Of a DNA stretch of 64,000 bases, positions 35,985 to 47,100 are shown in pieces (position 1 is the stretch's first letter; every line of letters begins with the position of its first letter). The translations under genes were made by a program, and so were the position numbers. Source of the DNA: Vicinamibacterales bacterium. GTDB lineage: Bacteria > Acidobacteriota > Vicinamibacteria > Vicinamibacterales > 2-12-FULL-66-21. The notes beneath the pieces are model-generated. The model did not search any database. It was not told the origin of the DNA and was given only the letters and a program-made list of their open reading frames with translations. The DNA lies in the NCBI GenBank assembly GCA_035699745.1, contig DASSPH010000067.1, positions 62,001-126,000 of the forward strand, written 5' to 3'.

Positions 35985-36961
35985 AGGAAGAAGGGACCTC
36001 CAATCAGCGCCGTGATGATGCCGACCGGCAGCTCCACCGGCGCGAGGATCGTGCGCGCGATGACGTCGCAGCCGACGAGGAAGGCGGCTCCGAAGAGGGC
36101 GGAGGCGGGGAGCACGAGCCGGTGATCCGGCCCGACGAGCAGGCGCACCAGGTGCGGAACGATGATGCCGATGAATCCGATCGGCCCGCCGATCGACACC
36201 GCCGCGCCGGTCGCCAGCGAGGCGCTGAAGAATGCCGTCCGCTGCGCCCGCGTCACGTCGAGGCCGCGCGACTCCGCGCTGTCCGGGCCGAGCGACAGCA
36301 GATTCAGCGGCCGGGCCAGCCAGGCGAACGCTCCCAGCGCGAGCGCCGCCGTCGGCGCCGCGGCGATCAGCGGCTGATAGCTGCTCACGTCGAGGTCCCC
36401 CATCAGCCAGCGCAGCGTCCGGTAGGTATCGGCGAAGCTGGCGAAGTACTGCACGAAGAGGATCATCGCCGAGAAGAACGCATTCATCGTCACGCCGGCG
36501 AGCAGCAGCACCGTCGTCGACAGCCCGCGATGACGCGCCTGCGCCAGGGCGTAGACGATGGCGACCGCCATCAGCGAGCCGGCGAAGGCGGCGACGGGCA
36601 CGGCGGACAGGCCGGCGATTCCCGCCGACCAGTTGAAGGTGATCGCGAGAATGGCGCCGAGGGCCGCCCCCGTCGAGACGCCCAGCGTGAACGGCGTCGC
36701 CAGCGGATTCCGCAGCAGCCCCTGGAAGACGACGCCGGCGGCGGCGAACAGCGCGCCCACGCTCGCCCCGGCCAGGGTTCGCGGCAGCCGGGCGATGAAG
36801 AAGATCTGCGCGTCCGGATTGTCGGCGAAAGGGATCGACATGTCGAAGACGCGCCGGAAGTCCACCGCCGTCGGGCCGACGAGCGGCGCGGTGAGCACCG
36901 CGGCAGCCGCGAGGACGCCGAATCCAGCCACCGTCCGCGCGAAGCGTGCCCGGAGCGTCAT
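35960..36961 (-). CDS. btuC: Corrinoid ABC transporter permease
   Basis: A FecCD-type permease with about ten membrane segments. Characteristic stretches are RLPRTLAGASVGALFAAAG, GLLRNPLATPFTLGVSTGAA, and the cytoplasmic coupling region GPIGFIGIIVPHLVRLLVG. The ATG at 36961 gives a normal 333-aa length and overlaps the btuD stop as ATGA. The complex imports corrinoid from periplasm to cytoplasm. Confidence 0.93.
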   Translation of the reverse strand: MTLRARFARTVAGFGVLAAAAVLTAPLVGPTAVDFRRVFDMSIPFADNPDAQIFFIARLPRTLAGASVGALFAAAGVVFQGLLRNPLATPFTLGVSTGAALGAILAITFNWSAGIAGLSAVPVAAFAGSLMAVAIVYALAQARHRGLSTTVLLLAGVTMNAFFSAMILFVQYFASFADTYRTLRWLMGDLDVSSYQPLIAAAPTAALALGAFAWLARPLNLLSLGPDSAESRGLDVTRAQRTAFFSASLATGAAVSIGGPIGFIGIIVPHLVRLLVGPDHRLVLPASALFGAAFLVGCDVIARTILAPVELPVGIITALIGGPFFLWLLISKR

Positions 36962-37755
36962 CGCAGCGGGACCACGATCCGCCTGCCGGATCGCTGGATG
37001 ACCTCGGCGTCCACGTCGAACACGGCGCGGATGTTCGGCGCGCTCAGCACGCGATCGGTGTCGCCGTCGGCGACGACCTCCCCGCCGCGAATCATCAGCA
37101 GCGCCTCGCACAGCGTGCCCGCCAGGCCGAGATCGTGCGTCGAGATCAGGATCGTCAGGCCGCGCTCGTCGTGCAGCCGCCGCAGCAGCGCCGCAATCTC
37201 GAGCTGATACTTCAGATCGAGCGACGCCGTGGGCTCGTCGAGGAGGAGGAGTCCGCCGTCGGCCTCTTTCCCGGCCCCGCGACGCGTCTCGATCTGCGCG
37301 AGCGCCGCGGCAATGACCACGCGCTGCTTCTCGCCTCCGCTGAGCGTCGCGAACAGCCGTTCCTTCAGGTGCAGCGTCCCCGTGGCGGCCAGCATCTCCT
37401 CGGTCACCGCCACGTCCGACGGTCCCTCGATTTCGAAGGCGCCGAGGTGCGGGTACCGCCCCATCATCGCCACCTCGGCGACCGTGTAATCGAACGCGAG
37501 ATGCGTCTCCTGCGGCACCGCGGCCATGCGGCGGGCCAGCCCCGCGCGCGAGAACGACGTCAGCGGCGCCCCGTCCAGTGTGACGCTGCCGCGCTGCGGG
37601 CGCCGCGTGCCGGCGAGCACCCGCAGCAGCGTCGTCTTGCCGGAACCGTTCGGCCCGAGAATGCCGACGATCGCCCCCGCCGGCACGGCGAGGCCGACGC
37701 CGCGGAGCACCTGGGTCCGGTCGTACGCGAACCAGACGTCAGAGGCCCGCAGCAT
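36958..37755 (-). CDS. btuD: Corrinoid ABC transporter ATPase
   Basis: The ATPase has Walker A GPNGSGKTTLLR near residue 34, the Q-loop in AAVPQETHLAF, the signature LSGGEKQRVVIAAAL, Walker B LLLLDEPTASLD and the H-loop ISTHDLGLA. It belongs to the FepC/BtuD group. It overlaps the upstream Dph6-like gene by 17 bp. Confidence 0.94.
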   Translation of the reverse strand: MLRASDVWFAYDRTQVLRGVGLAVPAGAIVGILGPNGSGKTTLLRVLAGTRRPQRGSVTLDGAPLTSFSRAGLARRMAAVPQETHLAFDYTVAEVAMMGRYPHLGAFEIEGPSDVAVTEEMLAATGTLHLKERLFATLSGGEKQRVVIAAALAQIETRRGAGKEADGGLLLLDEPTASLDLKYQLEIAALLRRLHDERGLTILISTHDLGLAGTLCEALLMIRGGEVVADGDTDRVLSAPNIRAVFDVDAEVIQRSGRRIVVPLR

Positions 37756-38416
37756 CGGGGATCAGGTCCAGCGCCACGCAATCCCCCCGGCGCACGCGCG
37801 CGCCGGGGGACACGTGGATCGGATGCGAGAACAGCGGCGAATCGACGACCGCGGTGTGATACTCGCCGTTCTCCCCGCACGGATCGATGCCGCGCCTGGC
37901 GAACACCGGCTTCATGGCGAACTCGAGCGGCCGCCCGAGCCAGGTTTCGTCGAGCCACGGCTCGCGGATCGTGACGAGCAGCGCCCGCGTCCCGGAGGCC
38001 GCGAACGCGTCGAACAGGTCGGTCGTCGGTATGCCGAACAAGGGCTCGACCGCTTCGACGCCAGCCTCGGCGCAGCGCGCTTCCGCCCACTCCCGGTGTT
38101 CCGGATACGTCAGATCGCCGAAGACGACGTGCGTGATGCCGCCGGCGGCGAGCGCGATCAGCGCGTCGCGGAACGCGGCGTCGTAGGTGCTCCAGTCACA
38201 CCGGGCGATCACCGGGCGCAGGCCGAGGCGCGCCGCCTGCGCCTCGACCAGCGTGCGCCGGAGTCCGTGCGAGCGGCTGCGTTCGCCTGCCTCGTCGAAC
38301 ATCGTCAAGGCGGCGGCGACGTCGAGACGATCGCGAACGGCGGCGAGCGCGGCGTGGCTGTCCTTGCCGCCGCTCCACGAGATCGCCGCCCGAGGCCTTG
38401 GCGCCGCGTCGCGCAT
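37739..38416 (-). CDS. Dph6/MJ0570-type N-type ATP-pyrophosphatase (copy 2)
   Basis: The 225-aa protein carries the PP-loop SWSGGKDSHAAL at residues 13-24, THVVFGDLTYPEHREWAE, PLFGIPTTDLF, and IDPCGENGEYHTAV. It is clearly homologous to the protein encoded at 34369-35061 but diverged, so the pair are old paralogues and not a recent duplication. Its ATG overlaps the btuB stop (TGATG) and its end overlaps btuD by 17 bp, so it is translated as part of the corrinoid operon. Confidence 0.88.
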   Translation of the reverse strand: MRDAAPRPRAAISWSGGKDSHAALAAVRDRLDVAAALTMFDEAGERSRSHGLRRTLVEAQAARLGLRPVIARCDWSTYDAAFRDALIALAAGGITHVVFGDLTYPEHREWAEARCAEAGVEAVEPLFGIPTTDLFDAFAASGTRALLVTIREPWLDETWLGRPLEFAMKPVFARRGIDPCGENGEYHTAVVDSPLFSHPIHVSPGARVRRGDCVALDLIPDAAGL

Positions 38417-40647
38417 CAGAACCGCGCGCGGATGCCGGCGCGGACAGCGCGCCCGAGCACCGGGTAGCCGAGCGGCTCCATCCGATCGCTGCCGGTGAGA
38501 TTGTCGATGGCCGCGGTGAACGTCAGCGAGCGGGAGACGCGCAGCGAGCCGCGCACGTCGACCGCGGCATAGCCGCCGTTCTCCAGCAGGGCCGGCACCA
38601 GCGAGGCGAAATCGCTGTCGACGCGGCGGCCGGCAAACGACCCGGAGAGATCGATCGACCCGCGCGCGCCGGTCCACGCGACGCCCGCGAAGCCGGAGTG
38701 CCGCGGCCGCCGGAACGCGCGGCTGCCTTGCCTGAACACGGGACTCGGCGAGGTGCTCTCGACGATCTCCGAGCCGGTGAACGTATACCCGGCGTGGCCG
38801 CGCAGGCCGCGGGCGAGCACGACGTCGCCGCTCAATTCCGCGCCGCGCGCGGTCGTCAGGCCGATGTTGAAATACCGGGCATGGAAGGTCGCCGTATCGG
38901 TGAGGAGCGAGATGATGTCGCGATACCGGTTGTCGAACCACGTGGCGGTGAGGCGCACGCGATCCGCGGCCAGCCGCTGCTCGACGCCCGCCTCGTAGGA
39001 CCGGGTCCGCTCCGGCCGCAGGTCAGGGTTGCCTTCGAAGAACGGGGACGGGCTGAACGACTGCAGCAGCGTGGGCTCCTTGATGCCCTTGCCGGCGCTC
39101 GCGCTCAGACGCGTGACGCCGAACGCCCGTCCGCCGCGGCGCGCGTACCACGCCGCCGACACGCGCGGCACCGCCGCGCCGCCGAAGCTGTCGTTGTGCT
39201 CGAAGCGCACGCCGGCGGTGACGAACACCCGCGGCCATAGGGCCTGGTGCTGCAGCGTGACCCCCACGTTGTCGCGCGACGCCGGTACGTTCGTCCCCGC
39301 CATCGCGTCGCGCAGGTCGGCGCGCTCCCCATCCCACTCGATGAGCGCCGTGTCGACGTGGGTGCCGCGGCGTTCACTCGAGGTGGTCGCGTCGGCCTGA
39401 TAGCTCGCATGATGCCGTTTCAGGTCGGTTCGGCTGTCGTAGGAGAAATCCGCGAATGCAAATGGCGCCGTCCGCCCCTCGAACGACGGCACGTACGGCG
39501 GGTCGAGGAGCAGGTTGGTCGATGCCTGATGCGAGACCGCGAGCCCGTACGACGCGCGATGATGGAGCGCGCCGGCGGTCTGGTCGAACGCGACCCCTGT
39601 CGTCGTGTCGCGGCGCCGGAAGAACGCGTCGAGGTCGGCGCGTCCGAACGCCGTCGCGCCGGGCACGCCGGTACGGCCGCGTTCCGCGCGGCCGACGACG
39701 CGAAGCGTCGCGCCGGCGCCGAGCCGCAGACCCGCCGATCCCGACCACGTCGTGTTGCGGAAGTGATTGTTCGGAACCTCGTTGTCCGTCGTCAGCGCTG
39801 CGATCTCGCCCGAGTAATCGAGGCGGCCGGTCCTGCCGGATACGCCCGCCGCGCCGCGGGCAGTAGAGAAAGTGCCCCCCTCGAAGCTCAGACGCGCCTC
39901 CGGACGCCGCGACTCGCCGCGCCGCGTGAACAGTTGCAGCACGCCGGTCATGGCGTCGGACCCGTAGATGGCGGAATTCGCGCCGCGGATGAATTCGACG
40001 CGCTCCAGGTTCCCGGTGGTGATGTTGCTCAGGTTGAACGCCCCGCCCGGCTCGTTCAGCGGAATGCCGTCCAGCAGCACCTTGGTGTAGTTGCTCTCGC
40101 CGCCGCGGACGAACAGCGACGTCACCGATCCGGGAGCGCCGACGCGGACGACCGCCGTTCCCGGCGCCTGGCGCAGAAGATCCGACAACGGCGGCTGCTG
40201 CCGCCGCTCGATCTCTTCCGCGTCGAACACCGTGACGGCGGACGCGACCTGGCCGGATGGCGCTTCCGTGCGCGTCGCCGAGACGACGATCTGCTCCGCG
40301 ATCGGCGCGACCGCGAGCGTCAGCGTGACCGGCGCATCGGCACGGCAGTCGATCGATGCCGGGCGGAATCCGGCCAGCGACGCGCGCAGGCGGCAGCCGT
40401 CGGGCGCGGATGGGGCGGTGAAGCTGCCCTCGGCGTCGGTGAAGATCGTTGCGGCCACCGTGCCGCTGGAGGCGATGACGTCGACGGCCACCCGAGGCAC
40501 CGGCCGTCCCGCATCGTCGACGACGACGCCCGAGATCGGGGATTGGGGACTAGGGATCGGGGATCGGGGACTAGGGATCGGGGATTGGGCGGCGGGGAAG
40601 AACAGTGAGACGGAAAGCGAGACGACGAGCGCGGATAGAGCGGACAC
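38416..40647 (-). CDS. btuB: TonB-dependent corrinoid receptor
   Basis: An outer-membrane receptor of 743 aa. The signal peptide core is ALVVSLSVSLFFPAAQS. A CarboxypepD_reg-like domain (ISGVVVDDAGRPVPRVAVDV) precedes the plug (EQIVVSATRTEAPSGQVASA as TonB-box region, VFVRGGESN-like SLFVRGGESNYTKVLLDGIP), and the barrel ends in IRARF. I choose GTG 40647 because AAGGAGG (40654-40660) lies 6 nt before it. An in-frame ATG at 40671 would place that site inside the gene. The cobalamin riboswitch upstream supports a corrinoid ligand. The signal/plug linker is encoded by a G-rich tandem repeat. Confidence 0.92.
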   Translation of the reverse strand: MSALSALVVSLSVSLFFPAAQSPIPSPRSPIPSPQSPISGVVVDDAGRPVPRVAVDVIASSGTVAATIFTDAEGSFTAPSAPDGCRLRASLAGFRPASIDCRADAPVTLTLAVAPIAEQIVVSATRTEAPSGQVASAVTVFDAEEIERRQQPPLSDLLRQAPGTAVVRVGAPGSVTSLFVRGGESNYTKVLLDGIPLNEPGGAFNLSNITTGNLERVEFIRGANSAIYGSDAMTGVLQLFTRRGESRRPEARLSFEGGTFSTARGAAGVSGRTGRLDYSGEIAALTTDNEVPNNHFRNTTWSGSAGLRLGAGATLRVVGRAERGRTGVPGATAFGRADLDAFFRRRDTTTGVAFDQTAGALHHRASYGLAVSHQASTNLLLDPPYVPSFEGRTAPFAFADFSYDSRTDLKRHHASYQADATTSSERRGTHVDTALIEWDGERADLRDAMAGTNVPASRDNVGVTLQHQALWPRVFVTAGVRFEHNDSFGGAAVPRVSAAWYARRGGRAFGVTRLSASAGKGIKEPTLLQSFSPSPFFEGNPDLRPERTRSYEAGVEQRLAADRVRLTATWFDNRYRDIISLLTDTATFHARYFNIGLTTARGAELSGDVVLARGLRGHAGYTFTGSEIVESTSPSPVFRQGSRAFRRPRHSGFAGVAWTGARGSIDLSGSFAGRRVDSDFASLVPALLENGGYAAVDVRGSLRVSRSLTFTAAIDNLTGSDRMEPLGYPVLGRAVRAGIRARF
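40538..40589. repeat. 21-nt tandem repeat with eight G-tracts (potential G-quadruplex)
   Basis: On the plus strand, runs of three or four G alternate with ATT, ATC or ACTA linkers. The 21-nt unit occurs about 2.5 times. It encodes a Ser-Pro-Ile-Pro-Ser-Pro repeat just after the btuB signal peptide. The unit length is a multiple of three, so copy changes would keep the frame. The G-rich strand is the template strand of btuB. Confidence 0.8.
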
Positions 40648-40699
40648 TGCGGGCCTCCTTACGGCGTGCATTCGCGCCGTTGGACAGGTGAATCGGCCC

Positions 40700-40880
40700 G
40701 GGCGGCCAGGTATCCTGGCTCGCGGATCGTCACGGACATCCCGCGCCTTCCCGTCCGCCTTCGCAGCACGCTGCTGGGGCGAGACAGTGGCGGCCGGCTC
40801 GAGCCGGCTGAGGGGATGCCGCTCCCCGCTTACAGTGGCGGCACCGCGTGGGCTTCGCACCCACTTCGCGTGACCGCCCG
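40700..40880 (-). promoter_or_regulatory. Cobalamin riboswitch
   Basis: On the minus strand the order of conserved elements is GGTGCGAAGCCCAC, then GCCACTGTAAGCGGGGA, a variable stem, a second GCCACTG, GGGAAGG, and the B12 box AGCCAGGATACCTGGC at 40720-40705. These are the core motifs of the adenosylcobalamin aptamer. The element lies in the 307-nt gap before btuB. After the B12 box a CGGCG/CGCCG stem precedes the AAGGAGG ribosome site, which suggests translational control. A TATAGT-like box near 40892 could be the promoter. Confidence 0.93.
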
Positions 40881-40954
40881 AGAGTCTCTGACTATATATC
40901 AGGCTGCAGGCGCGCTGGCGCGCGCCCGACAGCGGAGTAACATATGTAGTCTGT

Positions 40955-42079
40955 ATGCGTGCCCGTCTGGCTGCTCTGGGGCTCGATGACATCGCAGGCA
41001 AGCTCGACGCTGGCGTCCGGCTGACGTTCGACGACGGCGTCCGCCTGTTCGCCTGTCCGGACACGCTCGCCCTCGGCTGGCTCGCCAATCGCGAGCGCGA
41101 GAAGCGGCACGGCGCGCGCACCTATTACAACTTCAACATCCGCCTGGAAGCGACCAACGTCTGCGTCGCGAGCTGCCTCTTCTGCTCCTTTGCCCGTCTG
41201 CGCCCCGGCGATCCGGGCTCCTACACGATGTCCCTGGAGCAGGCCTGGGACAAGCTGCGGCAGCGAGCCGGCCAGCCGCTCACCGAGGTCCATGTCGTCA
41301 ACGGGCTGCATCCGGATCTGCCCTTCTCCTACTACACGGACATGCTCCGCGGCTTCAAACGGATCCGCCCCGAGATCCACCTGAAGTGCTTCACCGCGGT
41401 GGAGATCGCGTTCTTCGCGGACCTCTACGGCATGACGGACGAGCAGGTGCTGCGCGCGCTGCAGGAGGCGGGGCTCGATTCGCTGCCCGGCGGCGGCGCG
41501 GAGATCTTCGCCGAGCGCGTGCGCCGGAAGATCTGCGCCGACAAGGCGGACGCCGATCGCTATCTCTCGATCCACCGGCTGGCGCACCGGCTCGGGATGC
41601 GCACGAACGTCACGATGCTTTACGGCCATATCGAGACCGCCGAAGAGCGCATCGATCACATGCTGCGGACGCGGGCGCTGCAGGACGACACCGGCGGGAT
41701 CCAGGCGTTCATCCCGCTCGCCTTCCATCCCGACAACAACCAGATGCGAAAGCTGCCCGCGCCGGGGGCGGTGGAAACGCTGCGCGTCCACGCGGTGGCG
41801 CGGCTGATGCTGGACAACATCCCGCACGTCAAGGCGTTCTGGATCGCGACCGGAGTGGAAACGGCTCAGCTCGCGCTGTGGTTCGGCGCCGACGACCTCG
41901 ACGGCACGGTGCAGGAAGAGCACATCTACCACATGGCGGGCTCCACGACGCCGGAAGGCATGACGACCAAGGCCATCCGCCGGCTCATCCGTGACGCCGG
42001 CCGCGATCCGTACGAGCGCGACACGCTTTACAACGTGATAACCGGGCCGGACGCGGAATTGCAGGTTCAGGCGTCGTAG
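40955..42079 (+). CDS. mqnE: Aminofutalosine synthase (radical SAM)
   Basis: MqnE makes aminodeoxyfutalosine, an early step of the futalosine menaquinone pathway. The radical SAM cluster ligands are C70, C74 and C77 in [45 protein letters not shown] and [17 protein letters not shown] are strongly conserved in this enzyme and its relative MqnC. The ending [12 protein letters not shown] matches MqnE. It is divergent from the btuB riboswitch transcript, and its stop codon directly abuts the nadA ATG. Confidence 0.93.
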   Translation: MRARLAALGLDDIAGKLDAGVRLTFDDGVRLFACPDTLALGWLANREREKRHGARTYYNFNIRLEATNVCVASCLFCSFARLRPGDPGSYTMSLEQAWDKLRQRAGQPLTEVHVVNGLHPDLPFSYYTDMLRGFKRIRPEIHLKCFTAVEIAFFADLYGMTDEQVLRALQEAGLDSLPGGGAEIFAERVRRKICADKADADRYLSIHRLAHRLGMRTNVTMLYGHIETAEERIDHMLRTRALQDDTGGIQAFIPLAFHPDNNQMRKLPAPGAVETLRVHAVARLMLDNIPHVKAFWIATGVETAQLALWFGADDLDGTVQEEHIYHMAGSTTPEGMTTKAIRRLIRDAGRDPYERDTLYNVITGPDAELQVQAS

Positions 42080-43216
42080 ATGGACATTCGACTCCTCACC
42101 CAGGTCGAGAAAGAGAGCATCGGCGAGCGGCAGCCGTTGCCGGAGGCGTACCTGCGCCTCTCGGACGACGAGATGGACGCGCGCATCATCGAGGCGAAGC
42201 GCGCGCTCGGCGACAGGCTGGTGATCCTCGGCCACCACTACCAGCGCGACGAGGTGATCAAGTTCGCCGATTACACCGGCGATTCGCTGAAGCTCGCCAG
42301 GGCCGCGGCGACGCGGCACACGGCCGAGTACGTGGTCTTCTGCGGCGTGCACTTCATGGCGGAGAGCGCCGACATCCTCCGCGGCCCGCATCAGAAGGTC
42401 ATGCTGCCGGACCTCGCCGCCGGATGCTCGATGGCCGACATGGCCGCAGAGGATCAACTCGCCGTCGCCTGGCGCGAGCTGGCGGAGATGGGCGTCGACG
42501 TCGGCGCCATCGTCCCGGTCACTTACATCAATTCATCGGCGGCGATCAAAGCGTTCGTCGGCGAGCACGGCGGCGTCGTCTGCACGTCGACCAACGCGGC
42601 GAACGTGATGAAGTGGGCGTGGCAGCGCGGCGAGACGCTGATGATGCTCCCCGACCAGCATCTCGGGCGCAACACCGCCTACAAGCTCGGCGTGCCGCTG
42701 GACCGCATGGCGGTCTGGGATCCGCACGAAGTGGGCGGCGGCCTGACGCCGCAGGAGGCGCGCGGCGCGAAGCTCCTCCTGTGGAAGGGGCACTGCTCGG
42801 TCCACACCCGGTTCACGGTCGCGCAGATCGAGGCGTTCCGGAAGAAGCATCCCGGCGGGAAGGTGATCGCGCATCCGGAATGCACGTTCGACGTGGTGCA
42901 GGCGGCGGACCTGAGCGGATCGACCGAGTTCATCATCGAGACGGTGAAGGGGAGCCCGAAGGGCTCGATCTGGGCGGTCGCCACCGAGATTCACCTCGTG
43001 AACCGGCTGGCGAACCAGGTCGCGCCGGATCGGCTGGTCGTCACGCTCGATCCCTTCGGGTGCCTGTGCTCGACGATGTTCCGGGTGTCGCCGAACCACT
43101 TGTTGTGGGTCCTCGAAGGCCTGCGCGAGGGACAGATCCACAACCAGATCGTCGTGCCCGACGAGACCAGGCGATGGGCGAAGCTCGCCCTCGATCGCAT
43201 GCTCGAGATTCAGTGA
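42080..43216 (+). CDS. nadA: Quinolinate synthase
   Basis: NadA condenses iminoaspartate and dihydroxyacetone phosphate to quinolinate for NAD synthesis and holds a [4Fe-4S] cluster. The three ligand cysteines are C88 ([12 protein letters not shown]), one in [13 protein letters not shown], and one in [22 protein letters not shown] and HPECTFDVV are diagnostic. It starts on the base after the mqnE stop. The cluster requirement fits with the nearby Suf genes. Confidence 0.96.
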   Translation: MDIRLLTQVEKESIGERQPLPEAYLRLSDDEMDARIIEAKRALGDRLVILGHHYQRDEVIKFADYTGDSLKLARAAATRHTAEYVVFCGVHFMAESADILRGPHQKVMLPDLAAGCSMADMAAEDQLAVAWRELAEMGVDVGAIVPVTYINSSAAIKAFVGEHGGVVCTSTNAANVMKWAWQRGETLMMLPDQHLGRNTAYKLGVPLDRMAVWDPHEVGGGLTPQEARGAKLLLWKGHCSVHTRFTVAQIEAFRKKHPGGKVIAHPECTFDVVQAADLSGSTEFIIETVKGSPKGSIWAVATEIHLVNRLANQVAPDRLVVTLDPFGCLCSTMFRVSPNHLLWVLEGLREGQIHNQIVVPDETRRWAKLALDRMLEIQ

Positions 43217-43227
43217 GGAGACAGCAG

Positions 43228-43827
<600 letters not shown>

Positions 43828-43842
43828 TCGATCATCGAGCGG

Positions 43843-44109
43843 TCACCGGAACATCGCGGGACTGATCTCGAGGCTGACCTCGGACACCTTGTCGACCGGG
43901 ATGCCGGTGCGCCGGGCGTGCTCGAGGATCGCCTCGACGCTGGGCGCGTCGTATTCGCAGTAGATCTTGCCGGCGGCGTGAGAGATGTAACTCCGGATCC
44001 AGCGCACGTCCGGCATCCCGTCGAGGACCGCGTTCGACTTGCGCCCGACGGCCTCGAGCTGTTCGGCGGTGATCGTTCCGACCGTCCGTTCGATGATGTA
44101 TCGCGGCAT
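43843..44109 (-). CDS. DUF4242 small protein
   Basis: An 88-aa ferredoxin-like alpha/beta protein. PRYIIERTVGTITAEQLEAV is the usual start of DUF4242, and IRSYISHAAGKIYCEYDAPS is its core. A Streptomyces member of this family binds nickel, but the ligands are not assured here. AAGGAG lies before the ATG at proper spacing. It follows the giant kinase gene by 14 nt and is probably cotranscribed with the ECF sigma factor and kinase. Confidence 0.82.
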   Translation of the reverse strand: MPRYIIERTVGTITAEQLEAVGRKSNAVLDGMPDVRWIRSYISHAAGKIYCEYDAPSVEAILEHARRTGIPVDKVSEVSLEISPAMFR

Positions 44110-44123
44110 CGGGGCTCCTTCGT

Positions 44124-47100
44124 TCAGCGGGTGGCGCTTTCCAGCTCGATCAGCCGGCGGCGGAGATCCGCGACGACCTCTTCGTCGCCGAGACCGCGGC
44201 GGATCGCGAGCGCCTGTTCGAGCAGGTCGCGGGCATCCTCGCGCTGCGAGATGTCGGCGAGCGCGGCCAGCGCGTGCGCTTCGAGGCGGCGCTCCGACGT
44301 GTGCCGGTTCAGCGTGACGCTCTCCTCGAGGACCGTTCGCGCTTCGTCGTCGCGCCGCAGGCGGGTGAGCGTCAGCCCCACGCAATTCAACATCAGCCCT
44401 TCGTGGACCCGGTCGCCGGTCAGACGGCAGAGGCGCAGCGCCGCGTCGTAATGCCGGAAGGCGGCCGCGAAGTCGCCGCGCTCCCAGTGGAGGATGCCCA
44501 GCGTATTGTGCAGCGCCACCTGACGGCTGCCGGCGCCGAGCACGGTGGCGAGCGCCAGCGCCTGCTCGAACGCGGCGATGCACCGTGAGGGATCCGCCCG
44601 GCGTGTCGCCCGCGCGAGACCCTCGCGAGCCTCCAGCTCCCCCGCCGGGTCGGACAGCGATCGACGCAGCTCCAGGACCGCCGTCCAAGCCTCGAGTGCC
44701 GCCGGCCATTGCCCCAGGCGTTCCTGCGCGATGCCCACTCTCGCGCACGCCTCCGCCTGCGACGCCGGATCTTCGAGCTGCGCGAACAGTCCCGCAGCCT
44801 CGGACAGGTTCGCCGCGGCCTCGGCATCCCGTCCGAGGCCGAACTGCACGTCGCCGAGCAGCCGCAGCGCCTGCGCCAATCCCTCGGCGTGCCGCGCGCG
44901 GCGCGACAGATCGACGGCCTGCTGGTAGGTCTGCACGGCCTCCTCGACCTCGCCGCGCTGCAGCCGGATGTTCGCGATCGTCGTCAGGTGGAACGAGCGG
45001 TGTACCGGCAGCATGTTGGCCTGCATCGCTTCATCCGCGCGCAGCAGGCAGGCGAGCGCGGTGTCGGCGTCGCCGGAGGCGCGGTGCACGTTGGCGAGAT
45101 TGTGCAGGACGCTCGACATCCCGGCCGGCTCGCGCTCCACGATCGGCATCGTCAACGCTTCTTCGAGCACGGCGCGCGCCCGGTCGTGCTCGCCGAGGGC
45201 GCGCAGGATGTTGCCGATGTTCGCCAGATCGGCGACGATGCTGCGCTCGTCGCCGATGTCGCGGTCGAAGGCGAGCGCCTGTTCGGCGATGGCCAGGGCA
45301 TCGAGGTGGCGATCCTGGTGCCAGCGCAGCAGACCGATGCTGCGCAGGCCGCTGCGCTCGAGCCGCCGGTCGCCGTGGTCGCGGGCAAGCCGCAGCGCGG
45401 TGTTCAGCGCGCGCTCCGCGGCGTCGAACTGTTTCAGCAGGGTCAGCAGATCCCCCTGACGCAGATAAGCTTCGGCGAGACGCGACGACGCGCCGCGCGG
45501 GGCGAGGATCGAAATCAGTTCGGTGATGATCGCCTGCTGCCGCCGTCGCTGGCCCAGTGTTTCACACAGCCGCTCCTGCTCCAGCAGGATGTCCGGCAGC
45601 AGCTCGCCGCTCTCGTCGGCCGGCAGATGCGCCAGCCAGGCCTGCAGCCGATCGAGCAGCGCGAGCGCGTTGCCGAACTGGCTGACGGCGCGGAGCCGGG
45701 CAGCGGCCCGCCGTCCGTAGCGCACCGCTTCGGGCCAGAGGTCGGCCTTGCCGAAATGGTGGGCCAGCGCCTCGGCGCGCTCGTCGTCGCGGCCGACGCC
45801 CTGGCGTTCGAGCGCGCGCCCGATGGCGCCGTGCGCGGCCTTGCGCTGGTGCTCCAGGAAGCTGTCGTAGGCGACCTCCAGGGTCAGGATGTGTTTGAAG
45901 CGGAACGCCGGGTCGGGCAGCACGCGGACCTGCTGTATCAGCGAGGCGCTTCGCAGGCGTTCGAGCGCGCGCGGCGTGTCGATGTGTCCGGGGACTGCCG
46001 CGCTCAGCAGCTCCGCGCCGAACTCCCGGCCGATCGCCGAGGCGATGCGCAGGACCTCGCGCGCGTCGCCGTCGAGCCGATCCAGACGCGCCCGGATCAC
46101 CGCCTGAACCGTCGCGGGCAGCTGCAGGCTGTCGAGATCCCGGGCCAGCACGGCCTCGTCTCCGACGCTGACGACCGCGCCTTCCTCGCGCAGGCTGTGC
46201 GCGACCTGTTCGAGGAAGAAGGGGTTGCCGCCGGTGCGCTCTTGCAGACGGCGGACGAGATCCTCTCCGATCCGCTCGGCGCCGAGCAGCGAGCGCAGCA
46301 GCACCAGACAGGCGGGGGTCTCGAGCGGCTCGAGGTGCACGACCGTGCCAATCGCCGCCAGCTCCGCCAGCGCGGCCGGTTCCGGGCGCGTGGTCACGAC
46401 CACGGTCATGCGATGAGACTCGACCACCTCGGCGATGCGCTGCAGCACCTCGCGCGACGCATCGTCCGCCCAATGCCAGTCCTCGAGCAGCAGCAGGAGC
46501 GGAGAGCGGCCGGCCGCCGCCATCAGCAGCGCGGCGATCGCGTCGAGCATCGCGGCATGGAAGTGCTCTCCGCGGAGGTGCTGCGGCACGACGAACACGT
46601 CCGGCGGCACCGACAGGAGGTGGAGATAGAACGGGATGAACGGCTCCAGCGACTCGTCCGTCTCGCGCACTTTCAGCACCACCCGCGCCGCGTCGTCATC
46701 CGGTTTGACGCCGAGGATCTCGCGCAGCAGGTCGACCACCGGCAGATAGGCGGAAATCCCGCCGTAGGCTCGGCACCGGCCGGTCAGCGCCAGGGTGGAC
46801 GACGCGGCCATGCGCTCGCGCAGCTCGTGGATGATGCGGCTCTTGCCGATCCCGGCGTCGCCCACGACGACGGCGATTCGGCCGCGGCCGTGGTGCGACT
46901 CAGCGACCAGCCCCTCGAGCAGTGACAACTGCGGCGCGCGGCCCGTGAACGGCGTCAGCGCGGATCGGTCCGCGGCTTCGAGCCGGGTGTGGATGCCGGA
47001 TTCGCCGAGGACGCGCAGCGGAACGATCGGTTCGGCCTGGTGCTGCACTGCGATCGGCGGCGCCGGCTCGACGAGCAGGAATGGCTCGACCAGCCGATGA

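Noticed and set aside
38416-41121. Extension of btuB through the upstream gap to give 901 residues.
   Set aside because: It would translate the cobalamin riboswitch. A signal peptide and an AAGGAGG site place the start at 40647.
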